DNA of 64,000 nucleotides from Streptomyces sp. NBC_00425 (GCF_036030735.1 NZ_CP107928.1:248001-312000); one strand, 5' to 3'. Positions 42,409-52,234 are shown, counted from the first letter of the stretch. Made by a program: numbers and translations. Notes: generated by a model not told the origin, from the letters alone.

Positions 42409-42501
42409 AAGAAGCTCAGTGAACCTCTTTCATCCTGTGCTGGCGGGTGAAAAGGGCTGGTCAGTGGGTGTGGTGACGAGGCAGGGCCCCTCGTCGTTGG
42501 C

Positions 42502-43240
42502 GTGGTGATTCCACTCAGCACACCGGCGACCGAAGGGGCCCTGTTGGTTCCGTATCCTGCCACGCTCGACGTCCCGCATGAGCTCGTTGAGCACGTTGCC
42601 TGGCTGCTGTACGAGCACCGCCGCGCGCGTAACACCCGCTGGCGGAAGCTCGGCTGCTTCGACCAGGCACTGCTCACGCTTGTCCACCTGCGCAAGAACG
42701 AGACGTTCGCCCAGCTCGGCGCCGGGTTCGCGATATCGCAGGCCACCGCCTGGCGCTACGTGGACGAGGCCCTGGAGGTGCTGGCCTCCTGGGCCCCAGG
42801 CCTCCATGAAGCCCTCACCGGCCTCGGTGAGGGCGACCACGTCATCGTTGACGGCACGCTGATCCCCACCGTCCGCGTCCGCGCCGATCAGCCGCACTAC
42901 TCGCAGAAACGCAAGAAGCACGGCATGAACGTGCAGGTCATCGCCCGCACTGACGCCACACCACTGTGGTTCTCCCGCGCGACACCCGGCCGCACACATG
43001 ACCTGACCTCGGCCCGCGCCCACGGCATCGTCCAGGCCTGCCTGACCCGGCAGATCCTCGTGCCCGCGGACCGCGCCTACCAGGGCGCCGGCGCCACCTT
43101 CCGCACCCCGTACTACCACTACAGCGAACAACCCGAGCACTACCAGCAGTTCAACCGCGACCACGCCCGACTCCGAGCCCCCGGCGAACGCGCCTTCGCC
43201 CAGCTCAAATCCTGGCGCATCATGCGCAGAGCACGCTCCT
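42502..43240 (+). pseudogene. DDE_4-type transposase, 3'-truncated
   Basis: A nearly complete transposase from GTG 42502. It has an HTH part (DQALLTLVHLRKNETFAQLG, ISQATAWRYVDEALEVL), catalytic Asp in HVIVDGTLIPT, PADRAYQGAG and late Glu in PGERAFAQLKSWRIM. Homology stops near 43240 (RRARSSV), where the DNA becomes the antisense of an IS21 istA start. The frame stays open to 43479 but those residues are meaningless. Confidence 0.78.
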
Positions 43241-43413
43241 CCGTCCACCACCGAGCCCTTGGCCACACGCTCGTACTTCGGCGGCCGGTCGCTGGCCAGT
43301 GCCCGCTTGACCGTGTTCTTCGAGATGCCCAGATGCCTCGCGATCGCCCGGATCGGCATCTGCTCAGCCCGGTGCAGCCTGCGAATCTCTGCCCAGTCCT
43401 CCACGCAGATCAC
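43238..43413 (-). pseudogene. istA: IS21-family IstA N-terminal fragment
   Basis: From GTG 43413 after GGAGGG the reverse strand reads VICVEDWAEIRRLHRAEQMP, IRAIARHLGISKNTVKRALA, SDRPPKYERVAKGSVVD. This is the DNA-binding start of IS21-type IstA. It is cut where the neighbouring transposase begins. Confidence 0.75.
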
Positions 43414-43494
43414 CCTCTCCCTCCTTACCACAGATCAAGATCAGGTTCAGGCGAAGATCACCAAGTGGGTCACTTTTGATCCGCCGTCAGAGGG

Positions 43495-43907
43495 TCAGGA
43501 TTCGAGCGACGCCGAGAGCCCGGAGCCGCTGTGGCCGGGGACCGGCTCGCGCCCCTGCACGTGTCGTTTCACCTGCTCTGGCCGCAGACCTGTCCGCCTA
43601 GGAAATGGCAGTCGAGTTGATATGGCGCGCACGATCCCGGGCGGCAGAGCACGGGTTGGCAAGTGTGGCGGCGCCGTGTATCTGAGGTCGTCGGAGAACA
43701 CCAGAAACGTGACTTCCCAAGGGGCTGCGCCCGTGGCGATGAGCTTGCCGAGGCGGTTGATCTCCGGGATGTGGAGCACATGGGGGCTTCGGCCATTGAG
43801 TCCCACAACGGCGATCACGGCCCGTCCCAGGCACTCGGTCGTCGTCGAGTACTGGGGTGCCAGCCGGCGTAGGAGCGGATAGAGCCATGCGGTAAGGCGG
43901 TACTTCC
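43495..43907 (-). pseudogene. Short-chain dehydrogenase/epimerase C-terminal fragment
   Basis: The reverse strand reads YRLTAWLYPLLRRLAPQYST, TTECLGRAVIAVVGLNGRSP, HVLHIPEINRLGK. This is the C-terminal end typical of a family of actinobacterial NAD-dependent epimerases (LYPLLRRLxPRYVTTTExLGRAM...V.E..DIN.L). The remaining 65 residues to 43495 are unrelated, and the Rossmann half is absent. Confidence 0.5.
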
Positions 43908-44087
43908 AGCAGTAGGCCGCCGTGCACGGGCGTCACCGGCGTCGACCCCAGCGCAGGACCGTCGCCGTATCCGGCGGGGACGGCGACGGGCGATCTTGCC
44001 TACGGCACGCTTTGGTACGCGCTCGGCAGCTCCGTGCCCGAACCTGGCGTTCAGCGGCCGCAGCAGGGCGGCCAGCCGAACGAGGAC

Positions 44088-45122
44088 TCAGCGATCATTC
44101 GTGGTGTTCTCGCTCGGCAGGAACGTCTGGCGTACCCATAGGCTCAGCAGTGCCATTCCGCCGACCAACAGGGGCACCGGGTCACGGGCCAGAGGAGCCA
44201 ACGCATATCCCAACGCCGTAACAGTGCAGACTGTCAGGGGAATGAACGCCGCTGCACCCTCCATCCCCCATCGCAACGTCGGCTGAGCGGTGCCCAGGAC
44301 GCTCGCCCCGCCGGGCAACCAAGGGCCGACGGCCACGACCAGCAGGCCGACGGTGATGCAGGTGTTGACCAGCTGACCGGACATCCCTTCAAGGCTGCGC
44401 GGGCCGACCACCCACAGTCGCAGGGTGTCGCCGACCAGCATGAGGGCCAGCCCGACGATCCCAGCCCACAAGGTGACTCTCCGGTCGCTCCGTACGAGAC
44501 GGCGCAGGGCAAACAGAAAGCTGAGGAACACGACCTCCGCGGTCCACAGGACACCGACCATCCCCGTCCCCAGCCGCCGGCCGTCACTGGCCTCCCGCAG
44601 CAGTACCCATCCCGTCATGAGCACGGCCCCCGATGTGGCTATCCCGTCAAGCACGCGCCGCAGCAACACGCGGCGGCCTTTGCCGGCATCGGCCGCAACC
44701 ACCAGACCGGCCATCCCCAGTCCAACCGCGAGCGTTACTCCGGTGACTACCACCGAACCGAACAGCGATCGCTCGTCCCGTCCCGAACCCGCAGGGTGAG
44801 CCGACAGCACGTTGACCGCTCCCCGGTACACACCACCGGCTACCGCCGACCCCCCCAACAGAAGCAAACGCGTCCGCACGCGCCCGCTCGTCCGCCACGC
44901 ACGAAGCGCCAGGGAGGCCGTCAACCCCCAGCAACCGGCGGACGGCCCGAGAGCCACTATCCTCGCCGTCGCGTTCCCGGCCGCCCACGGTCTGCTGAGG
45001 ACAAGCGCTGTGCCCACGAGACATGCCACGCCCGCCGCGGCCCATGCTGCCCACACCCCGGGCCGATGGCAGTGGCCCGCCCAGGCCTTGAGCACGTCCG
45101 GCGACTTCCCCAGCCTCGACAT
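44088..45122 (-). CDS. Polytopic membrane protein
   Basis: A 344-residue protein with about nine membrane helices, including WAAWAAAGVACLVGTALVL, SLFGSVVVTGVTLAVGLGMA, LWAGIVGLALMLVGDTLRLW and LVNTCITVGLLVVAVGP. The DTLRLW segment and the even spacing recall N-terminal membrane sensor modules of Streptomyces cyclic-di-GMP enzymes and other signalling proteins, but no GGDEF, EAL or kinase domain follows. It may therefore be a free-standing or truncated sensor. No partner gene is evident. Confidence 0.7.
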   Translation of the reverse strand: MSRLGKSPDVLKAWAGHCHRPGVWAAWAAAGVACLVGTALVLSRPWAAGNATARIVALGPSAGCWGLTASLALRAWRTSGRVRTRLLLLGGSAVAGGVYRGAVNVLSAHPAGSGRDERSLFGSVVVTGVTLAVGLGMAGLVVAADAGKGRRVLLRRVLDGIATSGAVLMTGWVLLREASDGRRLGTGMVGVLWTAEVVFLSFLFALRRLVRSDRRVTLWAGIVGLALMLVGDTLRLWVVGPRSLEGMSGQLVNTCITVGLLVVAVGPWLPGGASVLGTAQPTLRWGMEGAAAFIPLTVCTVTALGYALAPLARDPVPLLVGGMALLSLWVRQTFLPSENTTNDR

Positions 45123-45434
45123 GTGGTTCGCCTTCCATCGGTCCCCGCCCGAAAGCGATATGTGTAGCCCTCAGATCATTCAGAGACCGTAGAAGACTCT
45201 CCACCTGCCCCGAACCGACCAACCGGCTCATTCACTCGAACTGCGTATGGGAGGAAAGGTTCTCGGTTCTGCGCAGCCATCGCCGACAGCCTCGCGACCA
45301 CCTGCACCCGCTCCGGCCTGCGGTGTGTTCTGCTGCAAGCACCGACGTCCGGCAGCGTGCCCCTGTGCCCCTCATCCACAGGAGCATTGACCGCACCGCC
45401 GAACACATCGCCTGCGGCGAAGTCAAACCGGAGC

Positions 45435-45600
45435 CGCCCGCCAAGCTTCGCCCCTGAGGCGTACAAGCAGCACGACACCGTCGAGCGATACATCAACCCG
45501 GCCTTGCCATGGGAACGGACAAGCTCGCCATCGTGGACCAGGCCGCTCCCTACCTCGCCGCCATCCTCATCTGGACTCAGCCGCACCAAGTCGACGATGG
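45435..45600 (+). pseudogene. IS5 transposase C-terminal remnant
   Basis: Two forward frames hold FAPEAYKQHDTVERYIN and GTDKLAIVDQAAPYLAAILI plus W. Together they match the IS5 end RPEAYKQRNTVERCINRLKQWRGLATRTDKLAIVYQAALHLAGILIW with a deletion and a frameshift. Confidence 0.6.
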
Positions 45601-45685
45601 CGACCGAGGTTGTAGCCCTGGGCTTGACCAGTTGCTCCGGGTCACGCACCGACAGGCTCTATCGGCTCCAGTGGCATTTCCCTGG

Positions 45686-46110
45686 TCAACCAGCGAGCGT
45701 GAGGTTGTGGAGGCGAGCGATGCCGAGCATGGCGTGATGGACTCCGTCGCCTTTCAGGCGGCAGTCGCGGAGGATCTTCCAGGTCTTCATGTGGGCGCAG
45801 GCGTGCTCGACGCGGGCTCGGACCTTGCGGTGCGAGCGGTTGTGTTCCTCTTTCCAGCCCGGGAGTTCGCTCTGGCCGGGTTCGCGGCGGTGGGGGATGA
45901 CCAGGCCGGTGCCTCGGTAGCCGCCGTCCGCGATCACCGTGGCCTTGCCGACGGCGTCTTTCGCTCCGGACAGCTCCCATGCCTTGCAGTCGTTGCGGTT
46001 ACCGGGCAGTGGTCGGCCGACCGCGACGACGAGCCGGGTGTCGGCGTCGATGCTGACCTGGTGGTTGGTGGAGTGCCGGTAGTTCTCGACTGCTCGGCGA
46101 TGGTGTGGTC
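45686..46110 (-). pseudogene. DDE_4-type transposase C-terminal half
   Basis: The reverse strand reads ENYRHSTNHQVSIDADTRLV, GRPLPGNRNDCKAWELSGAK, VIADGGYRGTGLVIPHRREP, KVRARVEHACAHMKTWKILR and LGIARLHNLTLAG to the stop at 45686. It holds the second and third catalytic acidic residues. The start is lost in a decayed regulator gene. A shorter copy of the same end lies at 47725. Confidence 0.72.
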
Positions 46111-46164
46111 CCGGGTGCGCACCAGCACGCCTCCGGCGCCCGCAAATGGGGGCGGCGTCGGGGG

Positions 46165-46730
46165 ACGAACTGGCTCTTCAAGGCCCGCAACGTCGTCCTT
46201 GGGCGGCGGTGTAGGCGGCGGCCAGGGCGAGCATTCCGGCCGCGTCCAGCAGCGGCGCGGTGGGGCGCGCGTCGGTCAGGTGGGTGCGGGTGGGTGCGGG
46301 CCTCGTCGAGCAACCGCAGAGCCTGGTCGGTGCGGCCGGTGCGTCGCAGCGGGGTTGCGGCCGCTCGCGCGGCGGCTACCAGCAACGCGGGCCGGCCCGA
46401 TCGCCGAGCCGTGGCGACGGCGGTGTCCGCGTGGGTGGCGGCCGCGTCGATCCGTCCCTGCTTCACGGCCAGTTGGGAGGCGAGCACCAGCAACTGGCCC
46501 TCACGCCCCGCAGCCGTCGAGCCGGTCATCGCGCTGCCGTGCGCGGCGATCAGCAGCGCGGGCATTCGCTGCTGCGGTTGGTCGTAGCGGCCATGGGTGA
46601 ACATCCGGCGTGCGGCGGCGACGTCCTCGGCGCGCAGTGCGGGTGTTTCACCGGCCCAGGCCCTACCTCCCGACACGGCCACGGCGGCGCACGCCCCGAC
46701 TCCCGCGCTCAGCACTGCCCTGCGCTTCAC
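46165..46730 (-). pseudogene. TPR-containing regulator-type protein, disrupted
   Basis: From ATG 46730 it reads MKRRAVLSAGVGACAAVAVS, AARRMFTHGRYDQPQQRMPA, LLIAAHGSAMTGSTAAGREG and paired helices (AATHADTAVATARRSGRPAL). These resemble the tetratricopeptide tail of Streptomyces XRE-type regulators. Near 46290 the reading frame breaks at a GCACCC repeat; the proper continuation (LTDARPTAPLLDAAGMLALA) is in another frame. Transposase sequence begins near 46165. Confidence 0.55.
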
Positions 46731-46855
46731 TGGCCGCCTCCGCTCTCTCCTCGCCCGGACCGGTCACTGTGTGCTCAGACGGTAGGGCGGTACCGGGTCG
46801 TCCCGACAGGGCGCGGCCGCAGGCCGGTTGTGCGCCCCTGCGACGCGCGGTGTCC

Positions 46856-47068
46856 TCAGGCGACGCGGGATGAGGGGGTGAGCCGTTTCCACGGGCCGGT
46901 GTAGGCGGCGCCGCATCCGGTGCAGTGGGCGAGGTAGAGGGCGGAGGTGGGGGTGTGGGCGGGCGCGGGCACGACCGGGTGGATGACGCCCTCGATCACG
47001 GCGGTCAGGGTGGGCCATGCGTGCCGGCAGGCGCAGGCCGGTGGAGCGGGGGCGGGGTGGCTGGTCAT
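46856..47068 (-). CDS. Small Cys-containing protein
   Basis: A 70-residue product from ATG 47068. It has a CACRHAW motif near residue 12 and LAHCTGCGAAYTGPW near residue 48, so Cys-x-Cys and Cys-x-x-Cys pairs could bind zinc. The start lies a few bases after the end of the broken HTH gene upstream, suggesting a former operon. No family was recognised, and the ribosome site is weak. Confidence 0.45.
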   Translation of the reverse strand: MTSHPAPAPPACACRHAWPTLTAVIEGVIHPVVPAPAHTPTSALYLAHCTGCGAAYTGPWKRLTPSSRVA

Positions 47069-47073
47069 GAGGG

Positions 47074-47427
47074 CTCCGGTGCGGCCGGAGGACGGGCGCG
47101 GCGGCTGTCGGGTGCGCGGCCGATCTCGCGGGCGACGGCGTCGATCTCGCGGCCGGTGTAGGCGGTGCGTACGCCGGAGATCGACATTCCGCTGGCCTCG
47201 GCGAGGTCATCGAGTCCTTAGGGGCGGCGGCCGTGGAACTCGCGGCCGTAGGCGAGGAGGTGGCGGATCTCGCGGTCGGCGGCCTCGCGCGCGGCGCGGG
47301 CGTTGCCGAGAGCGATCAGCAGCGGGTTTTCCTGCAGGTCATCGCGCTGCGCTTCGAGCGCGAAAGCGTAGTCCTCGCCGGTCCCTCGTCCTGCGTGTCG
47401 CCGGGCACGGAGGGAGACTGGAAGCAT
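47074..47427 (-). pseudogene. Small HTH-type protein with premature TAA
   Basis: From ATG 47427 (or 47463) it reads MLPVSLRARRHAGRGTGEDY, REAADREIRHLLAYGREFHG and RRP, then TAA (47218-47220). In the same frame it continues GLDDLAEASGMSISGVRTAY, TGREIDAVAREIGRAP. Intact homologues read IRLLIAYGREF-x-RPY-LxxLADAAGMSISGVRTAYD without a break, so the stop is a nonsense mutation that removes the HTH. Confidence 0.65.
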
Positions 47428-47451
47428 CGTCCGATCTTCGCTGGAGGGATG

Positions 47452-47709
47452 ATGAGCCTTCAAGGAGAAGTCTCCGATGCCGTAAAGCAGGCATATGAGC
47501 AGAACAGGGCCGATTATGTGGAGCTAAACGAGCGGCTGCAGGTCCTCCAGGAGACAGCGGCAACGCGTTTGACACAGGCCGGCGAAGACCTGTCGCTCCA
47601 TTTCTTCCCGTGCCTCCTGTGCGAGTGCCACGGTTACTCACGAGATCCGGCGATCCCCTCGACTGGTTGCATCTGCAACGATCCAGCCCATGCCCACCGC
47701 CAGATATGA
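47452..47709 (+). CDS. Small protein with Cys-rich tail
   Basis: An 85-residue product. ATG 47452 is better spaced from GGAGGG than ATG 47449. The first 45 residues are a charged helix (VSDAVKQAYEQNRADYVELN, ERLQVLQETAATRL) likely to form a coiled coil. The tail holds five Cys (FFPCLLCECHGY, STGCICND). Its C-terminus abuts a transposase remnant, so the last residues may not be native. G+C is lower than the surroundings. No family was recognised. Confidence 0.5.
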   Translation: MSLQGEVSDAVKQAYEQNRADYVELNERLQVLQETAATRLTQAGEDLSLHFFPCLLCECHGYSRDPAIPSTGCICNDPAHAHRQI

Positions 47710-47724
47710 CGGAGTGCCACGAGG

Positions 47725-47855
47725 CGGAAGCAGGCGCACAACAAGTCCCACAAGCAAGTCCGGGCCCGCGTCGAGCACGTCTTCGCCCGCATGAAGACCT
47801 GGAAGATCCTCCGCGACTGCCGTCTCAAAGGCGATGGCGTCCACCACCCGCCCCA
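47725..47855 (+). pseudogene. DDE_4-type transposase scrap
   Basis: The forward strand reads HNKSHKQVRARVEHVFARMK, TWKILRDCRLKGDGVHH, the same C-terminal block as the remnant at 45686. It is cut at about 47855, where an oppositely oriented IS5 remnant begins. Confidence 0.7.
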
Positions 47856-48360
47856 CTGGCCCGGAGTGATCAGGAGAGCCGTCGGGCAGCAGCCGCCTTC
47901 CCCGGCAACGTGGATCTTGCAGGTCAGCCCGCCCCGAGACCGTCCGAGCCCTTTATCGGGGCGGTGGAGCCGGGGCGTCGTCCTTTTTTCGGAACCCGCG
48001 GTGTGGCCTTGCGGGCTCCGGCCGCGTGCTGGTGGGCGCTGCAGGAGGTCGAGTCGACACCGACCATGCCCCAGTCGATCCGGCCGGCCAGGTCGGCGTA
48101 GGCCTGGACCGCCTGCAGGATCCGGTCCCAGGTGCCGTCCGCTGACCAGCGGCGATGCCGTTCATAGACGGTTTTCCAGGTGCCGTAGCGTCCCGGCAGG
48201 TCACGCCACGGGATGCCCGTGCGGATCCGGAACAGGATCCCATTGAGCACGGTGCGGTGATCGTTCCACCGGCCTCCCCCGCCTGCCGGAAAGCGGCAGA
48301 TGCGGCTCCACAAGCGACCACTCGCGATTCGTCCTGGCGGGCGTCACCCCGGGACGACCC
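47856..48360 (-). pseudogene. IS5-family transposase N-terminal remnant
   Basis: The reverse strand starts VTPARTNREWSLVEPHLPLS, then after a frame change reads DHRTVLNGILFRIRTGIPWR, DLPGRYGTWKTVYERHRRWS, DWGMVGVDSTSCSAHQHAAG (first catalytic Asp) and APIKGSDGLG. A further shift gives GLTCKIHVAGEGG and LLITPGQWG, where it meets the other remnant. Two frameshifts and no C-terminus. Confidence 0.78.
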
Positions 48361-48927
48361 GCGCGCCGTGTACGGCCTGGGCCAGCCCAGGGCGGGCAAG
48401 CTGCTGGCCGCCAGGATGGTCCGGCGCGAGATGAGGACCGCCACGGCACGCGTGGTCGGGCTGCGTGCCATCGGGTTTGTCCTCCCGGCGGGTCGTCACC
48501 TCACGTAGTGCGCCGGTGGGCCGCGGATGCGGGCATGGGCAGATCCGCCGAGGCGATGCCCGCGTCAGGGTGCGTCGGACGACGGTAACCGCCTTGTCGG
48601 ACCCCCAATCCGACCATGGCGAAGGGATTGACGCATACCGCCTCCCACCCTTAGCGTCTGCCCGACCTCACGAACGCCGTTCGATTTCTCGAACAATTTA
48701 CCCACAGGAAACCCACAGAGCTCCCGCTCCGCCACCCCCCACGACACTGGCCCGCAGCGACGCTGCCTTCTGCCTCACCAGTTGACCCGCCCGGGCGCCG
48801 GCCTCCATAGGTGGTGCCGGCACCCCTCAGCCTCTCCCTGCCCCCGATTCGGTCGTCGCGACGGCTCGGGATTGGGAACAACGTTCGAGATCCCGACTCC
48901 GATATGTGCCCAATGAAGGACACCTCG
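48361..48927. other. Intergenic region, no gene seen
   Basis: About 570 bases between transposase debris and the large secreted hydrolase. A 48735-48880 stretch upstream of that gene probably holds its promoter. No CebR-type palindrome was seen. Confidence 0.4.
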
Positions 48928-51900
48928 ATGCGTCATCCCCTCAGACCCAGGCGCCGCGCACTGGCCGCGCTCTGCACCTCCGTGCTGTCCATCAGCCTCC
49001 TGACCTCCGGCCCGGGCGCGCCCGCTGCCCAGGCGGCCGACGACCCCAACGCGGTGGCGCTCGACAGGGACGCGATCCTCGCCGCCAGCGGGCTCGACGA
49101 GCGGCAGTGGTACAAGGACAACATCCCGTTCGTCGACACCCCCGACAACGACATCGACGACGTCTACTACTACCGGTGGAGCTCCTACAAGCGGGCGCTG
49201 CGCTACACCGTGCCGGGCACGGGGTTCGTGTCGACCGAGTACGACGTGCCGATCGGCTACGCCGGCAACCCGTACACCGCCCTCCCGGACGCGGCGGGCT
49301 ACCACGTGCTGGACGGACGCTGGCTGCACAATCGCGACTACGCGGGTGACTACCTGGACTTCTGGTTGCGCGGGGCAGGCAACCCGGGCGCGCGGAGCTT
49401 CAGCGAGTGGATCACGAGCGCCGCCTACCAGCGCTATCTCGCGACCGGTGACGCAGCGCAGATCAAGTCGGCTCTCCCCCACCTCATCGCCCTGTACAAG
49501 CGGTGGGACGCCGACTTCAACGCCGACATCACGGTGAACGGCGCCCAGTCGACCAGCGACCTCTACCATCAGAGCCCGTTGTCCGACGCCACCGAGTACA
49601 CCGAGACGTCGATGCACAGCAGCAATTGGTTCAGCGGCGGCCGTGGCTACCGGCCCACGATCAACGCGTACATGTACGCCGCCGCCCAGGCGATCAGCAA
49701 GATCGCCACGATGACCGGGGACACGGCGACCGCGAACGACTACGACGCGAAGGCCGCGCAGCTCAAGGACGCCGTGCAGAACTCGCTCTGGGACCCGCAG
49801 CGCCAGTTCTTCATGCAGGTCTACAACACGGACGCCACCAACGGCACCCTGAAACAGACCAAAACGACCTGGCGGGAGCTGATGGGCTACGCCCCCTGGG
49901 CGTTCGAGCTGCCGGACGCGCAGTATTCGTCGGCCTGGAAGTTCCTGAACGACGCCAAGAGGTTCAAGGCGCCGTTCGGGCCCACGACCCTGGAGCGGGT
50001 GCACGACTTCGAAGCCGAGCAGGCCACCCGTAACCACGCCAACCTGTTCAACTCGTCGACGGCTTCGAACGGCCAGTACATCGGGCAGATCGACTTCGCC
50101 GACAGCTATGTCACGTTCACCGTGGACGCGCCCGCCGCCGGGACGTTCCCGGTGACCGTGTACTACGCCAACGGCACCAGTGGCACGTCCACGCACCAGC
50201 TCGTCGTCAACGACGACACCGCCAACCCGATCACCGTCAGCTACTCCCCCACCGGCACCTGGCAGAAGTTCTCGGAGTCGCAGGCCGTCACCGTGCAGGT
50301 CCCGATGAAGGCCGGCGCCAACACGCTGAAGTTCGCCAAGGGCACGAGCTTCGCCGAGCTCGACCGGATCACGGCGAACCCGTACTTCAACTACCAGGCG
50401 ATCCCCGCCACGCAGAAGCACGACGACGCCAACTGCTGCCACTGGAACGGCCCGAGCTGGCCCTTCCAGACGAGCCAGGTCCTCACCGGCATGGCGAACC
50501 TGCTCCAGGACTATCCGGCACAGAGCTACGTCACCAAGCAGGACTACGCGACCATGCTCGCCCAGTTCGCCGACCTCCAGCACAAGGACGGCAAGCCCTA
50601 CATCGCCGAGGCCGCCAACGGTGACACCGGCGACTGGATCTACGACGGAACCAACTTCAGCGAGAACTACAACCACTCCAGCTTCAACGACCTCGTCCTC
50701 ACCGGCCTGCTGGGCATCAAGCCGCAGGCGGACAACACGATGGTCCTGAAGCCGCTGATCCCGGCGGGCTGGGACTACTACGCGGTGGAGAGCCTGCCCT
50801 ACCACGGGCACACCTACTCGATCCGCTGGGACAAGGACGGCACCCACTACGGCAAGGGCAGCGGCCTGCAGGTCTTCCAGGACGGCGTGCGCATCCTCCA
50901 GACCGCGACCCTCGGCACCACCACCACCGTGAACGTGGCCGCCCCGGTCACCCCGGTGCAGCCCCCGCAGATGATGAACGTGGCGGCCAACCCGCTGACC
51001 GCCGAGCAGGACTGGCTGGGCCGCGCCATCACGCAGCCCTTCCCGAAGGCCTTCGCCTCCTACACCAACACCGTCTCCAACGGTCCGCACTGCCACAGCG
51101 GGCAGACCTGCAAGCCCACCACCTTCGACGCCCCGCTGCGGGCCACCGACGGCTGGATCCGTTACGACAAGACCCCCGACGACCGGTGGACCAACTCTGG
51201 CTCGCCGAACGCCACCGATCACCTCGGCGTCGACTTCGGCGCGCCACGCAAGATCAACGAGGTGAAGTTCTACACCTACGACGACGGCGCGAACATCCGC
51301 GTCCCGGCGAGCTACACCGTCCAGTACCTCGACAACGGCTCGTGGGTGAACGTCCCGAACCAGACGAAGAGCCCGGCCGCGCCGGTCGCCAACAACGCCA
51401 ACGAGGTGACGTTCCCAACGATCACGACGTCCCAGTTCCGGGTCCTCTTCACTCCGCAGGCCGGCAAGTTCGTCGGCGTCACCGAGCTGGAGTCCTGGTA
51501 CCCGGAGACCCCGGCCGTGAAGATCGTCAACAAGAACAGCAACCTGGAGCTCGGCGTCTCCGGCTCCTCGATCAACGCCGGTGGCGCGGCCCAGCAGCAG
51601 ACGGCTGACAGCACCGCCAACCACCAGTGGAAGATCGTCCCCGCCGAGGACGGCTACTACAAGATCTTCAACATCAACAGCGGCCAGGTCCTCGGCGTCC
51701 AGGGCGCTTCCAAGACGGCCGGCGCCATCGCATTGCAGTGGGGCGACACCCTCACCGCCGACCACCTGTGGTCGGTGGTGGACGCGGGCGGCGGCTACTG
51801 CAAGATCGTCAACAAGAACAGCGGCATGGCCCTGGGCGTCCAGAACATGTCCACCGCATCCGGGGCCACGGTCCTGCAGTGGAACGACAACGGCACCGCC

Positions 51901-51954
51901 GACCACCTGTGGCGCCTCGCCGCGGCCGACGGATCCACACCGTTCAACTCCTGA
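48928..51954 (+). CDS. Secreted multi-domain glycoside hydrolase (MGH1-like)
   Basis: A 1,008-residue secreted protein. ATG 48928 follows AAGGA at seven bases and gives a proper signal peptide (RHPLRPRRRALAALCTSVLS ... APAAQAA). Residues 40-400 form an (alpha/alpha)6-barrel catalytic region of the MGH1/GH63-like kind: NDIDDVYYYRWSSYKRALRY, DLYHQSPLSDATEYTETSMH, FMQVYN, GYAPWAFELP. A CBM35-like beta-sandwich is inserted (RVHDFEAEQATRNHANLFNS ... ELDRITANP). The barrel resumes (HWNGPSWPFQTSQVLTGMAN, ENYNHSSFNDLVLTGLLGIK). A discoidin-like domain and a ricin-type lectin (KIVNKNSNLELGVSG, twice more similar) close the protein. It likely trims a plant or microbial glycan; the exact substrate is unknown. 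Confidence 0.85.
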   Translation: MRHPLRPRRRALAALCTSVLSISLLTSGPGAPAAQAADDPNAVALDRDAILAASGLDERQWYKDNIPFVDTPDNDIDDVYYYRWSSYKRALRYTVPGTGFVSTEYDVPIGYAGNPYTALPDAAGYHVLDGRWLHNRDYAGDYLDFWLRGAGNPGARSFSEWITSAAYQRYLATGDAAQIKSALPHLIALYKRWDADFNADITVNGAQSTSDLYHQSPLSDATEYTETSMHSSNWFSGGRGYRPTINAYMYAAAQAISKIATMTGDTATANDYDAKAAQLKDAVQNSLWDPQRQFFMQVYNTDATNGTLKQTKTTWRELMGYAPWAFELPDAQYSSAWKFLNDAKRFKAPFGPTTLERVHDFEAEQATRNHANLFNSSTASNGQYIGQIDFADSYVTFTVDAPAAGTFPVTVYYANGTSGTSTHQLVVNDDTANPITVSYSPTGTWQKFSESQAVTVQVPMKAGANTLKFAKGTSFAELDRITANPYFNYQAIPATQKHDDANCCHWNGPSWPFQTSQVLTGMANLLQDYPAQSYVTKQDYATMLAQFADLQHKDGKPYIAEAANGDTGDWIYDGTNFSENYNHSSFNDLVLTGLLGIKPQADNTMVLKPLIPAGWDYYAVESLPYHGHTYSIRWDKDGTHYGKGSGLQVFQDGVRILQTATLGTTTTVNVAAPVTPVQPPQMMNVAANPLTAEQDWLGRAITQPFPKAFASYTNTVSNGPHCHSGQTCKPTTFDAPLRATDGWIRYDKTPDDRWTNSGSPNATDHLGVDFGAPRKINEVKFYTYDDGANIRVPASYTVQYLDNGSWVNVPNQTKSPAAPVANNANEVTFPTITTSQFRVLFTPQAGKFVGVTELESWYPETPAVKIVNKNSNLELGVSGSSINAGGAAQQQTADSTANHQWKIVPAEDGYYKIFNINSGQVLGVQGASKTAGAIALQWGDTLTADHLWSVVDAGGGYCKIVNKNSGMALGVQNMSTASGATVLQWNDNGTADHLWRLAAADGSTPFNS

Positions 51955-51966
51955 CCGACCGTCCCA

Positions 51967-52012
51967 CCCCGGGGCCGCGGCGGCGTCATCCGACGCTGCC
52001 GCGGCCCCGGGG
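51967..52012 (+). terminator. Strong hairpin terminator
   Basis: A 15-bp perfect G/C stem (51967-51981 with 51998-52012), with an additional inner GCGTC/GACGC stem, begins 13 bases after the hydrolase stop. Confidence 0.85.
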
Positions 52013-52234
52013 CACATTCCGGGGCATCGGCCCAGGTACCGGGGATGTCCGCCGGGAACCCGCCGACATCCCCGTGCCCCGGGCTCACCGCGACGCGTCC
52101 TCGCCACCTTCCGCCTGACCCCGCCGGCTGATTACCGGCCGGAACGCGTGGGCCCGGGCGGGGGTGCGGCATGACCCGCCAGGCACCCCGCCGGCGCCAA
52201 CTCCGTCCGTCGGGCCGGAACCGGCCCGACGCCA

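Noticed and set aside
44088..45122. Cyclic-di-GMP enzyme
   Set aside because: Membrane helices resemble sensor modules, but there is no GGDEF or EAL domain, so only a membrane protein is called.
48775..52107. 1,110-residue reverse-strand open frame
   Set aside because: Antisense to the secreted glycoside hydrolase, whose signal peptide, domains and terminator are convincing; the Val/Arg/Gly-rich reverse frame is a G/C artefact.
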